Source: Echinicola rosea
Lineage (GTDB): Bacteria > Bacteroidota > Bacteroidia > Cytophagales > Cyclobacteriaceae
DNA length: 64,000 nucleotides
Reading direction: 5' to 3'
Assembly (NCBI RefSeq): GCF_005281475.1
Contig: NZ_CP040106.1
Coordinates: 997,501-1,061,500 of the forward strand
Shown here: piece by piece, positions 26,181 to 35,320 of the stretch
Layout of the letters: each line of letters starts with the position of its first letter
Position numbering within the stretch: the stretch's first letter is position 1
Made by a program: the position numbers and the translations under genes
The notes under the pieces: model-generated
Seen by the model: only the letters and a program-made list of their open reading frames with translations
What the model was told of the DNA's origin: nothing
Database searches by the model: none

Positions 26181-26864
26181 TTATTTCCTTTTGGGGATCA
26201 AGTCTTTTTCAGCTTCTATCTTAGCTTGGTTTTTCTCAAAATACCGGCAAAAGTGCGTGAGCTCACATTCGGTACATTTCGGGCTTCTGGCCAGACAAAC
26301 ATAGCGGCCATGCAGGATCAGCCAGTGATGGGCCACATGAATGTGCTCTTTTGGGATATGCTTGATCAGCTGTTTTTCTACCTCCAACGGTGTTTTGGCA
26401 TTCTGCGGTACTAATCCAAGCCGCTTGGAAACGCGAAACACATGGGTATCCACCGCCATATTGGGCTGGTTCCAGACCACCGAGGTGATGACATTCGCAG
26501 TCTTCCGACCCACCCCAGGAAGTTTGATAAGTTCTTTTACCGTGTCAGGAATTTCACTGCCAAAATCCTCCACCAGCATCTTTGCCATGCCCAGCAGGTG
26601 CTTGGTTTTGTTGTTGGGATAGGAGACAGATTTGATATAGGGAAAAAGCTCGTCAAAATCAGCCGCTGCCAAATGCTCTGCCGTCGGAAAATCCCTGAAG
26701 AGCGCTGGCGTGACCATATTGATCCGCTTGTCCGTACACTGGGCACTGAGGATAACTGCTATTAGCAACTGGAAGGGATTTTCATACTGAAGCTCCGTCT
26801 CAGCTGCTGGCATATGTGTAGAAAAATGGTCTATAAATGCTTGGTAGCGCGCTTTCTTTAACAT
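26181..26864 (-). CDS. nth: Endonuclease III
   Basis: A 227-residue base-excision repair glycosylase/AP lyase for oxidised pyrimidines. The start is taken at 26864 (MLKKARYQAFIDHF), since the 20 extra upstream codons do not resemble the family. Visible features: AVILSAQCTDKRIN, the helix-hairpin-helix LPGVGRKTAN with the catalytic Lys, the catalytic Asp in VDTHVFRV, and the 4Fe-4S motif C-x6-C-x2-C-x5-C (CLARSPKCTECELTHFC). It heads the nth-asnB-glycosyltransferase run. A 171-bp repeat lies 78 bases upstream. Confidence 0.95.
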   Translation of the reverse strand: MLKKARYQAFIDHFSTHMPAAETELQYENPFQLLIAVILSAQCTDKRINMVTPALFRDFPTAEHLAAADFDELFPYIKSVSYPNNKTKHLLGMAKMLVEDFGSEIPDTVKELIKLPGVGRKTANVITSVVWNQPNMAVDTHVFRVSKRLGLVPQNAKTPLEVEKQLIKHIPKEHIHVAHHWLILHGRYVCLARSPKCTECELTHFCRYFEKNQAKIEAEKDLIPKRK

Positions 26865-26942
26865 GTCTCTTTTCCTAGTCCAGCCCAAAGATAAGGGAAA
26901 ACACGGCGAATTGGAAAGCTCCAACTGGTTTCGGTTTGTTAA

Positions 26943-27113
26943 AACCTCAGTTCGATTTTTAAACCGTCACTGCGAGGCTTAGAGGGAGATTTGAGGGGTG
27001 GAAGCCGTGGCAGTCTCGGTATTTCGGGATTGCCACACCCTTTTCCAACCCACATCCTCCTTAAAAGGGTTCGTATGACGCTTTTAATACTAAAATTAAG
27101 TCGAGCTCAGGTT
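26943..27113. repeat. Palindromic repeat family C, copy 1 (171 bp)
   Basis: Termini AACCTCAGTTCGA and TCGAGCTCAGGTT are imperfect inverted repeats. Inside, CGTCACTGCGAGGC and the distal TTCGTATGACG form a second inverted pair, and CCGTGGCAGTCTC with GATTGCCAC a third. The sequence resembles the widespread REP-like CGTCATTGCGAGG palindromes. A second copy lies at 38111-38221 without the central portion. No coding capacity. Confidence 0.75.
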
Positions 27114-27120
27114 TAAAGCG

Positions 27121-27372
27121 TTAGTGGCATTTACATTCTTCACACTCCTTTTCAGTTTCAAATCCCAATCGAGAACATCCAGAATAACCAATTAGCTCAC
27201 ACCTGTTTTTATCCTTATTAAAAAACCACCTTTCAAAGTAGAGCTGGCAGATTTCAGTGGTTGGAGGGGTTTCGTTGCAAACCGCCAAAGGAGGTTCACA
27301 GTCCTTGGAACAGCTAATCATGACCAAAATAAAAGTGAAAAGGCCGATTGATTTTAGCTTGGATATCTTCAT
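27121..27372 (-). CDS. Lipoprotein with a Kunitz/BPTI-type inhibitor domain
   Basis: An 83-residue protein (start at the ATG at 27372; an in-frame Met ten codons upstream precedes the signal peptide). A hydrophobic signal ends in LVMISCSK with lipidated Cys21. The mature part has Kunitz-domain cysteine spacing: Cys32, Cys42, Cys58, Cys66, Cys77 and Cys80 or Cys82. The x15 and x7 intervals are exactly those of BPTI. Other landmarks are RWFFN, ELIGYSGC and GFETEKECE. The position equivalent to the BPTI P1 residue is Gln43, not Lys or Arg, so trypsin is not the obvious target. It is probably surface- or periplasm-anchored and stands alone next to a repeat. Confidence 0.82.
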   Translation of the reverse strand: MKISKLKSIGLFTFILVMISCSKDCEPPLAVCNETPPTTEICQLYFERWFFNKDKNRCELIGYSGCSRLGFETEKECEECKCH

Positions 27373-27650
27373 ATAAATTTGGCTTGATGGTTTATCCCCC
27401 ATACGTCACTAGGCAGGCAAGTGCTACACCAATCTGTTGATGGGGGAGCTTGATTGTACTGTAGTGTGATGGTTGTGCGGAAAAATATATTGGATTCAAC
27501 TGGATTATCGAGCTTTTTGTTGTTAATTAATAAGCTGAAAAGAATTGGTTCGAACTAGAGTTGACCGGTTTGGCTGGCTGATGCTCCGTTTTCTTTTCTG
27601 ATTTGTAGCAGCATATTTATCGATACAACCCATTATAATCATTACCTGAC

Positions 27651-27908
27651 ATGAGTCAACAAGAAAAAATGAAAGCCTATTGGAGGCGAAATGTGAAGAT
27701 TCTCCTTTCCCTGCTTGCGGTTTGGTTTACCGTTTCCTTTGGATGCGGTATTTTGCTCGTAGATGTTCTAAATAAAATTCAGCTTGGAGGATTTAAGTTG
27801 GGTTTCTGGTTTGCGCAGCAAGGTGCCATTTATGTTTTTGTGATCTTGATTTTTGTGTACGTCTGGCTGCTCAATAAGCTAGACCGTGAATTTGACGTGC
27901 ACGAGTAA
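27651..27908 (+). CDS. DUF4212 symporter small subunit
   Basis: An 85-residue inner-membrane protein with two hydrophobic helices (about residues 16-38 and 54-74). The sequences MKAYWRRNVKILLSLLAVWF and GFKLGFWFAQQGAIYVFVIL are typical of the DUF4212 family. This family accompanies a sodium:solute symporter, as here, where the symporter starts 36 bases downstream. The pair is commonly found near acetyl-CoA synthetase, suggesting acetate or another short carboxylate as substrate. Length is normal. Confidence 0.9.
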   Translation: MSQQEKMKAYWRRNVKILLSLLAVWFTVSFGCGILLVDVLNKIQLGGFKLGFWFAQQGAIYVFVILIFVYVWLLNKLDREFDVHE

Positions 27909-27944
27909 TTTTTATCCCTTTCCCAAACCACAACTATCTCAACA

Positions 27945-29648
27945 ATGGATATTTTAACCTGGACTTATATACTTGTAGGGCTTTCTTTTGCCCTTTACAT
28001 TGGCATTGCGATCTGGAGCCGGGCAGGTTCTACCAAAGAATTCTACGTGGCCGGTGGTGGCGTTTCTCCCTTGGCCAACGGCATGGCCACTGGAGCCGAC
28101 TGGATGTCGGCGGCTTCTTTTATTTCCATGGCTGGATTGATTTCCTTTATGGGCTATGACGGATCCGTTTACCTCATGGGCTGGACAGGAGGCTACGTGC
28201 TTTTGGCCCTTTTGCTGGCGCCTTATCTGCGAAAATTCGGAAAATTTACCGTTCCCGATTTTGTAGGGGATCGATATTACTCCAACAAGGCACGAGTTGT
28301 GGCTGTTTTTTGTGCCATATTTATCTCGTTCACCTACGTGGCCGGCCAAATGCGTGGTGTAGGCATCGTTTTTTCCAGGTATTTGGAAGTTGACATCAAC
28401 ACGGGAGTGATCATTGGGATGTGTATCGTGTTTTTCTATGCCGTTTTGGGCGGGATGAAAGGAATCACCTACACCCAAGTAGCGCAATATTGTGTATTGA
28501 TCTTTGCTTTTATGGTGCCGGCAATTTTTATTTCCATGCAGCTGACCAGTAACCCGATCCCACAATTAGGTTTGGGAGGAACTGTGGCGGATGGGACCTA
28601 TTTGCTGGACAAATTGGACGGTGTATTGACAGACTTGGGTTTTCATGCTTATACGAGTGGTAAGAAGTCCATGGGAGACATGTTTGCCATCACCTTGGCA
28701 TTGATGGTCGGGACAGCGGGCCTTCCGCATGTCATTGTGCGGTTTTTTACCGTTCCGCGGGTAAAGGACGCCCGGCTTTCTGCAGGCTACGCCTTGGTGT
28801 TCATTGCCATTCTTTACACCACGGCTCCAGCAGTTTCTGCCTTTGGGATTTATAATGCCATAGACTCTGTTTCAGAAAAGTCCATCGATGACCTCCCTGA
28901 CTGGGTCAACAACTGGCAGCAAACACAGCTGATCAAGATCAATGACAAGAACCAAGATGGAGTGGTGCAGTATGTAGCCGATCCGGAGCGGAATGAGTTT
29001 ACCATCGACAAAGACATCATGGTACTGGCCAATCCGGAAATAGCTGAGCTGCCAAACTGGGTGGTAGGCTTGGTGGCGGCCGGTGGGATGGCCGCGGCCC
29101 TTTCTACGGCTGCAGGCTTGCTGCTGGTGATTTCCACTTCCGTTTCCCGGGATCTGGCCAAGAATTTCAATCCTGGGATTTCGGACAAAAAAGAACTCCT
29201 CATCGCCCGTGTAGCGGCAGCAGTGGCGGTGATCATAGCGGGTTATTTTGGGGTGAATCCTCCCGGGTTTGTGGCTGAAGTGGTAGCTTTTGCTTTTGGC
29301 TTGGCTGCGGCATCATTCTTTCCGGTGATCATCATGGGGATTTTCTCCAAGCGCATGAACAAGGAAGGTGCTATTTGGGGGATGTTGGTAGGTTTGGTGT
29401 TTACCCTTTCTTATATCATTTACTTTAAGTTCGGCGCAGACCTCTTTGGTATTCCAGCAGACCACCTTACGGCCGATCAATGGTGGTTTGGGATTTCTCC
29501 CGAAGGCATTGGGTCTATAGGCATGGTATTGAACTTTCTGGTGAGCTTTGCCGTGTCACGCGTTACACCCGCCCCACCTGAAGCGGTGCAGGAGATGGTA
29601 GAAGACATCCGAATCCCAAGAGGCGCAGGACAGGCACAAGGGCATTAA
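27945..29648 (+). CDS. Sodium:solute symporter, acetate-type (VC_2705 subfamily)
   Basis: A 567-residue SSS transporter with about 13 membrane helices. The subfamily hallmark near the start is SKEFYVAGGGVSPLANGMATGADWMSAASF (given as separate pieces: FYVAGGGVSP and GADWMSAASFI). VAAGGMAAALSTAAGLLLVIS carries the sodium-site region. A hydrophilic insert at about residues 320-360 includes DKNQDGVVQY. It is paired with DUF4212 and lies upstream of acs, so acetate or propionate uptake is the best guess. ActP belongs to the same superfamily but is a different branch. Confidence 0.88.
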   Translation: MDILTWTYILVGLSFALYIGIAIWSRAGSTKEFYVAGGGVSPLANGMATGADWMSAASFISMAGLISFMGYDGSVYLMGWTGGYVLLALLLAPYLRKFGKFTVPDFVGDRYYSNKARVVAVFCAIFISFTYVAGQMRGVGIVFSRYLEVDINTGVIIGMCIVFFYAVLGGMKGITYTQVAQYCVLIFAFMVPAIFISMQLTSNPIPQLGLGGTVADGTYLLDKLDGVLTDLGFHAYTSGKKSMGDMFAITLALMVGTAGLPHVIVRFFTVPRVKDARLSAGYALVFIAILYTTAPAVSAFGIYNAIDSVSEKSIDDLPDWVNNWQQTQLIKINDKNQDGVVQYVADPERNEFTIDKDIMVLANPEIAELPNWVVGLVAAGGMAAALSTAAGLLLVISTSVSRDLAKNFNPGISDKKELLIARVAAAVAVIIAGYFGVNPPGFVAEVVAFAFGLAAASFFPVIIMGIFSKRMNKEGAIWGMLVGLVFTLSYIIYFKFGADLFGIPADHLTADQWWFGISPEGIGSIGMVLNFLVSFAVSRVTPAPPEAVQEMVEDIRIPRGAGQAQGH

Positions 29649-29900
29649 ACTATTTATAGAGTTAAAATAGTTAAAAATTGGGAACTCACTAGCGAAGGTT
29701 AATCGTTAATTACAATATATGATTATCCGCAATTATACCAGTAATTGCAGGAAAATTAAATAGGTGCTCACAGAAAGCATGGAAATCTCAGAAAAGCCTT
29801 ATTTCATTCTGGGTGTTCTGTGCGTTCCGTGAGAAATAAAACCTACTGGCAATAAATCACTTAGATTAATAAAAATAGTTGGGCAATAAAAACAGTATAA

Positions 29901-30128
29901 ATGGAGAATATGGATATTAAAACGGAAAAATATGCTTTGATAGAATATATTACACAGATAGAAGATTTGAGTATTATAGAAAAGCTCAAAGAGTTTGTAA
30001 AAGCAAATGACCATGATTTTTGGAATGACCTTTCTGAAGATCAAAAAAGGGAAGCTAAGGAAGGGATGAATGATTTAGATAGTGGATTGAAATTTGACTA
30101 TGAAGATGTCCTATCTAAGCACAGGTGA
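29901..30128 (+). CDS. Putative antitoxin of the ParE/RelE-type pair
   Basis: A 75-residue acidic, helical protein (MENMDIKTEKYALIEYITQI). It has the shape and charge of the small antitoxins that precede RelE/ParE toxins in Bacteroidota, which end with a toxin-wrapping stretch such as FDYEDVLSKHR. It has no clear DNA-binding motif. Its stop codon overlaps the toxin start (TGATG), so the two are co-translated. The call rests on the partner gene and on general form. Confidence 0.7.
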   Translation: MENMDIKTEKYALIEYITQIEDLSIIEKLKEFVKANDHDFWNDLSEDQKREAKEGMNDLDSGLKFDYEDVLSKHR

Positions 30129-30433
30129 TGAACAGGAAAGTCGTCCTATCTCGAAAGGCTAAGAACAACCTTACAGACCTTTTGGAATTCTTAGAAAGAA
30201 GATGGTCAGTGAAGGTTAAGAGTGACTTTATTAAAAAACTTGATTATCGGATTAAACTCATTTTAACCTATCCAAAAAGCTGTCCGGAATCCAAAGAAAT
30301 AAAAGGACTTTATCGCTGCGTAGTCACGAAACAAACCAGTTTTTTATATAAAATTAAGCCAAATTTTATTGAGATTGTCGTGATTTATGACAATCGCCAG
30401 CATCCTAAACGAATCACAGGGAAAAGGAAATAA
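30128..30433 (+). CDS. RelE/ParE-family toxin
   Basis: A 101-residue basic protein starting at the ATG at 30128 (a GTG one codon earlier is less likely). Family traits: VVLSRKAKNNLTDLLEFLERRW at the N-terminus (shown in part), a middle helix-strand segment with ILTYPKSCPESKEI, the strand GLYRCVVTKQTSFLYKI, and IEIVVIYDNRQHPKRI at the end. RelE/ParE proteins either cleave mRNA on ribosomes or poison gyrase; which applies here cannot be told. The pair sits between the symporter and acs and looks like an insertion into the acetate block. Confidence 0.82.
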   Translation: MNRKVVLSRKAKNNLTDLLEFLERRWSVKVKSDFIKKLDYRIKLILTYPKSCPESKEIKGLYRCVVTKQTSFLYKIKPNFIEIVVIYDNRQHPKRITGKRK

Positions 30434-30527
30434 TTAAAAACTTACTATGCTGCATTTTAGACCTCCTAAAGAAATTAGATGGGGACGGTAAGGGCTTCTT
30501 AAGGGGACATTATGGGTTAAATCCAGA

Positions 30528-31017
30528 ATCAATGCCGTTTAGTTAAGGGGATTTCCTTCTTTTCACATACCTAAAAGTCCTTTTTTTGATTGACTTTGGC
30601 TGGGGAAACCTGATCATCTTGGTGGATTTTATCCTTTTCCTTTTTTCCATTGATGAAAAAAGAAAGAAAAAAATATAGGCCGGTGGGCAAAAAGGCAGGC
30701 TTGTTTGACGAAATGCTGCCCTAAAAGAATGTTGGCAGCTCAAGAAGGTTTACCTGGCTTTAGATAGGCCTGCTTGGCTTTAGACAGGAGGAGTTTGCCT
30801 GCATGAGGGGTAGGTTTTAATTTTAGGCCGATAGATGCACACCTGTGCGCCTTGGCGTAGCGGCGGGGTTTCCACCACCGGCGGACAGGTTTGGGTTACT
30901 TTTTTGACCTGAAGCAAAAAAGTAACAAAGGTAAAGAGATGAAAACCATCTTGGAATTTAACTAGAAAAGTAATTAAACCAATATTTCCAGATACACACG
31001 AACTAAACGACATTGAT
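30528..31017 (+). repeat. Dispersed repeat family A, copy 2 (490 bp, inverted-repeat ends)
   Basis: Bounded by ATCAATGCCGTTTAGTT (30528-30544) and AACTAAACGACATTGAT (31001-31017), which are inverted repeats with one mismatch over 17 bases. The interior matches 14740-15643 in reverse orientation without its two insertions. Short open frames here (for example minus 30780-31013) are repeat sequence, not genes. The terminal repeats suggest a non-autonomous transposable element. The rest of 30434-31223 holds no gene; the part after 31018 is the acs leader. Confidence 0.7.
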
Positions 31018-31223
31018 AAACCGGGTTAAATCCTCCTTTTTTTACCTAGAAAACATCAATTAATTGTGTAGCTTTAGGAAAGCTTATTTATTGGATATTT
31101 AACTGGTCTTTTTATAAATATTCTACAAACATTTAAAAGGTTGGCAGAAATATTTCGTTATACCAATAATGTTCAGTGTAGCAAAATCGAATTAATAATA
31201 AAACCTAAAACCATAATTAGACG

Positions 31224-33122
31224 ATGAGTGATAGAATTCACACCTTGAGTGGTTACTTTCATGAGTATCAAAAAAGCGTTACCGAGCCGGAGCAATTTTG
31301 GGCACGGATTGCAGATTCCTTTCACTGGAAAAAGCGATGGGACAAAGTCCTGGAATGGGATTTTGAAGGTCCTGATGTGAAGTGGTTTGTCAATGGAAAG
31401 GTTAATATCACCGAAAATATTTTAGAGCGCCACCTTTTTATCATGGGCGATCGCCCAGCCATCATTTGGGAACCCAATGATCCTAATGAGGAGGGCAGAA
31501 CACTCACCTACCGCCAGCTTTACCATGAGGTCTGTAAGTTTTCCAATGCCTTGAAGGCAAAGGGAGTAGGCAAGGGTGATAAGGTTATCATCTACATGCC
31601 GATGGTTCCAGAGGCCGCCATAGCCATGTTGGCCTGTGCGCGAATTGGTGCGGTTCACTCAGTGGTTTTTGCCGGTTTTTCCAGCTCTGCACTGGCAGAC
31701 AGGATCAATGACTGTGAAGCCAAAGCGGTCCTTACTTCTGATGGAAACTTCCGGGGATCAAAGAAAATTGCCGTAAAGGATTTGGTGGACGAAGCACTGG
31801 AAAAGACCAAAACGGTCGAAACCGTGATCGTTTATCAAAGGACGGAGCAAGATATCAATATGGTCGAGGGACGGGATATATGGTGGCATGATGCCATTCA
31901 AGACCAGCCGGACACCAATGAGGCAGAAGTAATGGACAGCGAAGACATGTTGTTTATCCTTTACACCTCTGGATCTACCGGCAAGCCAAAAGGTGTAGTA
32001 CATACCACTGGGGGCTACATGGTCTATTCCAAATATACCTTTGAAAATGTGTTCCAGTATTCTCCAGGAGATGTGTATTGGTGTACGGCTGATATCGGAT
32101 GGATTACTGGCCACTCCTATATTGTTTATGGCCCGTTATTGGCAGGAGCCACATCCATCATGTTTGAAGGGGTACCGACTTACCCGGACGCCGGGAGGTT
32201 TTGGGCCATTGTGGACAAGTACCAAGTCAACCAATTTTACACTGCTCCAACAGCCATTCGAGCCTTGGAAGCACACGGCACCAAACCCATTGAGCCGTAT
32301 AAGCTCGATTCTTTAAAAGTATTGGGATCCGTAGGGGAGCCGATCAACGAAGAAGCTTGGCACTGGTACCATACGCATATCGGCAAAAATCGCTGTCCGA
32401 TTGTGGATACTTGGTGGCAGACCGAAACGGGCGGGATCATGGTTTCGCCCATTGCAGGCATCACTCCAAATAAACCGGCCTATGCGACGATGCCTCTCCC
32501 GGGCGTGCAGCTGGCCATTGTCGATGCTGAAGGTAAAGAGCTAAAGGGAAAAGCAGTGGAAGGAAACCTCTGCATTAAGTTCCCTTGGCCGGGAATGCTG
32601 CGGACGACCTATGGCGACCATGACCGATGCAAGCAGACTTACTTCTCCGCTTATCCAGGGATGTATTTTACCGGTGATGGAGTAAAGCGTGACCATGATG
32701 GATATTACCGTATCCTTGGCCGTGTAGATGATGTGATCAATGTTTCCGGCCACCGAATGGGCACCGCCGAAATCGAAAATGCCATAAACGAGCACCCGAA
32801 AGTGATCGAATCGGCCGTAGTAGGTTATCCGCATGAGGTCAAAGGACAGGGAATCTACGCATATGTGATCTGCGATCTAAAAAACAGGACCGAAGAAAAC
32901 CTCATCGGGGAAATCAAAGATACCATTACCAAGAGCATCGGCCCGATCGCCAAGCCGGATAAAATCCAGATTGTGCCAGGCCTGCCAAAAACCAGATCAG
33001 GAAAGATCATGCGTCGAATCCTCCGAAAAGTAGCAGAAGGAAGCTTTGACAATATGGGCGATACTTCGACACTATTGGACCCTGCCGTAGTGGAAGAAAT
33101 CATCGAAGGAAGAGTGGAATAA
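31224..33122 (+). CDS. acs: Acetyl-CoA synthetase (AMP-forming)
   Basis: A 632-residue enzyme converting acetate, ATP and CoA to acetyl-CoA. ANL-superfamily motifs are in order: LYTSGSTGKPKGVVHTTGGY (P-loop, about residue 248), VDTWWQTETGG near residue 395, YFTGDGVKRDHDGYY near 485, VSGHRMGTAEIE near 510, and the catalytic Lys in LPKTRSGKIMRRILRK near 595, which is the lysine regulated by acetylation in other bacteria. N-terminal domain and length are normal. The upstream symporter, and the downstream regulatory and exonuclease genes, complete an acetate-use block. It ends at its own terminator. Confidence 0.97.
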   Translation: MSDRIHTLSGYFHEYQKSVTEPEQFWARIADSFHWKKRWDKVLEWDFEGPDVKWFVNGKVNITENILERHLFIMGDRPAIIWEPNDPNEEGRTLTYRQLYHEVCKFSNALKAKGVGKGDKVIIYMPMVPEAAIAMLACARIGAVHSVVFAGFSSSALADRINDCEAKAVLTSDGNFRGSKKIAVKDLVDEALEKTKTVETVIVYQRTEQDINMVEGRDIWWHDAIQDQPDTNEAEVMDSEDMLFILYTSGSTGKPKGVVHTTGGYMVYSKYTFENVFQYSPGDVYWCTADIGWITGHSYIVYGPLLAGATSIMFEGVPTYPDAGRFWAIVDKYQVNQFYTAPTAIRALEAHGTKPIEPYKLDSLKVLGSVGEPINEEAWHWYHTHIGKNRCPIVDTWWQTETGGIMVSPIAGITPNKPAYATMPLPGVQLAIVDAEGKELKGKAVEGNLCIKFPWPGMLRTTYGDHDRCKQTYFSAYPGMYFTGDGVKRDHDGYYRILGRVDDVINVSGHRMGTAEIENAINEHPKVIESAVVGYPHEVKGQGIYAYVICDLKNRTEENLIGEIKDTITKSIGPIAKPDKIQIVPGLPKTRSGKIMRRILRKVAEGSFDNMGDTSTLLDPAVVEEIIEGRVE

Positions 33123-33149
33123 CGCTTTTCTACCAATAGAAAACAGGTA

Positions 33150-33179
33150 AAGCTGCTCCCGGGAAGGAGCAGCTTTTTT
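33150..33179 (+). terminator. Rho-independent terminator of acs
   Basis: Ten-base stem AAGCTGCTCC / GGAGCAGCTT, loop CGGGAA, then a T run. It lies 28 bases after the acs stop codon. Confidence 0.9.
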
Positions 33180-33373
33180 CCCTTAAAGGATACAAAAATT
33201 ATTGGAACAGCACAATGGAGTCAGAGACTCAAAACTTACCAGTGCCCAGCACAACCCTGCTCTCACCTCTCAAATCTCATCACTCAATACTATTTTTCCT
33301 TTCGGCACTTTTTGAGTAGATTGCTTGCCAAACGGGGCTTAACACCAATCATTCAGCCCTTTTCCAAATAACC

Positions 33374-35320
33374 ATGTCCAATGTCATTGTCAATAGGGTA
33401 AAGGAATTTCTCCACCGCTTTCCGCCATTCAGTTTTCTTTCGGATGAATTGTTAACCGATGTTGCGCGCGAGGTGGAATTGATGTACTATACAAAAGGGG
33501 AGTACATTTTTAAAAAAGGCAATCCTGCAAGCCCCCACTTTTTTGTGCTCAAGGAAGGGTCGGTTTACCTGACCGAAGAGGATGGGGGCAAAATGGTGGT
33601 TAAGGATTATTGTGATGAAGGAGAGGTTTTTGGGGTGTTGGCGCTGCTGGGACAGCGTCCATATGTACTGAATGGGTACGTGGCGGAGGACAGTTTGATT
33701 TATGCTGTGCCGGTGGATGTATTTGATAAGGTGCTGAAGGAAAACAGTGAGGTGAGCTTGTACTTTGCTGCGGGTTTTGCAGCAGGGCAGGTGGTGGTGC
33801 GCACAGACCTTTCCCAGTCCCAAAAAGCCCGAAAGCTGCTAAAAGACGCCACTTCGGATCATGGGCTATCCCTTTTTATGGAAAAGGGGAAACTCAATTT
33901 TCCTACTGATGTGCTCAGCTGCCCTCTTGGGACACCCCTTCGGGAAGCCGCTCGCCTGATGCAGGAAAAGGATGTCGGTTCCATTGTGGTGGTGGATGGC
34001 ACGGGCCACCCTAGCGGCATCATTACCGATAAGGATATTCGTAACCGGGTGGTGGCAGCAGGTATTCCCTATGACGTCCCAGTAGAGGAAATGATGACCC
34101 TTCCAGTTCGGACTGTGCACCATCAGTCGGATTTTCCCACCATTTACCTGACCATGATCAAGAATCATTTGCACCATTTGATCTTAACGGAAGATGGGAC
34201 AGACCAAAGTAAAATTACAGGAATTGTCTCTGATCATGATGTATTCCTCTCACATGGAAACAGCCCAGCGGTGCTGATTCATGGCTTGATGAACACGTGG
34301 GATGTCCAAGAAATGAAGGGAATCCGTGACCGTGCGGAGGCCTTGTTAGGATATTTTTTGGAAAATGAAGTAGCCATTGACTTTGTGGCGAACATTTTAT
34401 CGGAGATCAATGACGTAATCATAAAAAGGGCGGTCCTTTTGGCCAAGAAGAAGCTAGACCAAGACTTTGTAGAAGAGTGCAAGGTGCCCTTTTGCTTTTT
34501 ATCGCTGGGCAGCGAGGGAAGACAAGAGCAATTGCTGAGAACTGACCTGGACAATGCCTTGGTCTTTGAGGATGTGGATGAAGATAAGCTGCCACGTACC
34601 AAAGCCTACTTCGAGGCCTTGTCACAGGAAGTTATCCAGACCTTGATTGCATGTGGCTTTCATCCCTGTCCCAGTGAGGTCATGGCCAATAACCCGGAAT
34701 GGTGTCAGCCGCTTGCTGTGTGGAAGGATTACTTCAGTCAATGGGTGAATTTGCCCGATGAGGTGGCTTTGATGAGGGCAACCATCTTCTTTGATTTTAG
34801 ACCCGTTTATGGATCCAAGTCATTGCCGGAAGAAATGACACACCATATTTACCAAGTCATCGAGGAACGAAAGGCCTTTTTGGGATTTTTGGCCAAGAAT
34901 GCCCTGCTCAATCCCCCTCCTCTTGGGTTTTTCAAAAATTTTATCGTGGAAAAGTCAGGAGAGCATAAAGATCAGTTTGATATTAAGCTACGGGCCATGA
35001 TGCCCTTGGCCGATGCGGCACGATTGCTTATCCTTAGCCATAAAGTCCTGGGCATTAACAATACCTTCGAGCGATTTGAAAAGCTGGCGGCATTGGAGCC
35101 ACAGAATGCCAACTTATACGAAGAGGCAGCCAGTGCTTATGAGATATTTTTACGGTTGAGGGCCTTGGAAGGGATTGCCAGTGGTACTTCTGGACGATAT
35201 ATCACGCCAAGGTCACTGGGCAAGTTGCAGCGTCAACTGCTAAAAAATGCCTTTGCACCCATCCAGCAGATTCAGGAAGTGCTGACCGTCAGATTTCAAA
35301 CCGACTATATTCCGAAATGA
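33374..35320 (+). CDS. cNMP-binding / CBS / DUF294 nucleotidyltransferase-like protein
   Basis: A 648-residue multidomain protein. In order: a cyclic-nucleotide-binding domain (about residues 10-135, FKKGNPASPHFFVLKEGSVY in front); two CBS domains (about 175-295, VGSIVVVDGTGHPSGIITDKDIRNRV in part); a DUF294 GlnD-like nucleotidyltransferase domain (LSLGSEGRQEQLLRTDLDNALVFED in part, residues about 375-400, with the G-S and D-x-D metal pattern); and a DUF294 C-terminal helical domain. Such proteins often sit beside acetate transporters and acs and are thought to sense energy or nucleotide state; the reaction is unknown. The exonuclease gene overlaps its stop codon by ATGA. Confidence 0.88.
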   Translation: MSNVIVNRVKEFLHRFPPFSFLSDELLTDVAREVELMYYTKGEYIFKKGNPASPHFFVLKEGSVYLTEEDGGKMVVKDYCDEGEVFGVLALLGQRPYVLNGYVAEDSLIYAVPVDVFDKVLKENSEVSLYFAAGFAAGQVVVRTDLSQSQKARKLLKDATSDHGLSLFMEKGKLNFPTDVLSCPLGTPLREAARLMQEKDVGSIVVVDGTGHPSGIITDKDIRNRVVAAGIPYDVPVEEMMTLPVRTVHHQSDFPTIYLTMIKNHLHHLILTEDGTDQSKITGIVSDHDVFLSHGNSPAVLIHGLMNTWDVQEMKGIRDRAEALLGYFLENEVAIDFVANILSEINDVIIKRAVLLAKKKLDQDFVEECKVPFCFLSLGSEGRQEQLLRTDLDNALVFEDVDEDKLPRTKAYFEALSQEVIQTLIACGFHPCPSEVMANNPEWCQPLAVWKDYFSQWVNLPDEVALMRATIFFDFRPVYGSKSLPEEMTHHIYQVIEERKAFLGFLAKNALLNPPPLGFFKNFIVEKSGEHKDQFDIKLRAMMPLADAARLLILSHKVLGINNTFERFEKLAALEPQNANLYEEAASAYEIFLRLRALEGIASGTSGRYITPRSLGKLQRQLLKNAFAPIQQIQEVLTVRFQTDYIPK

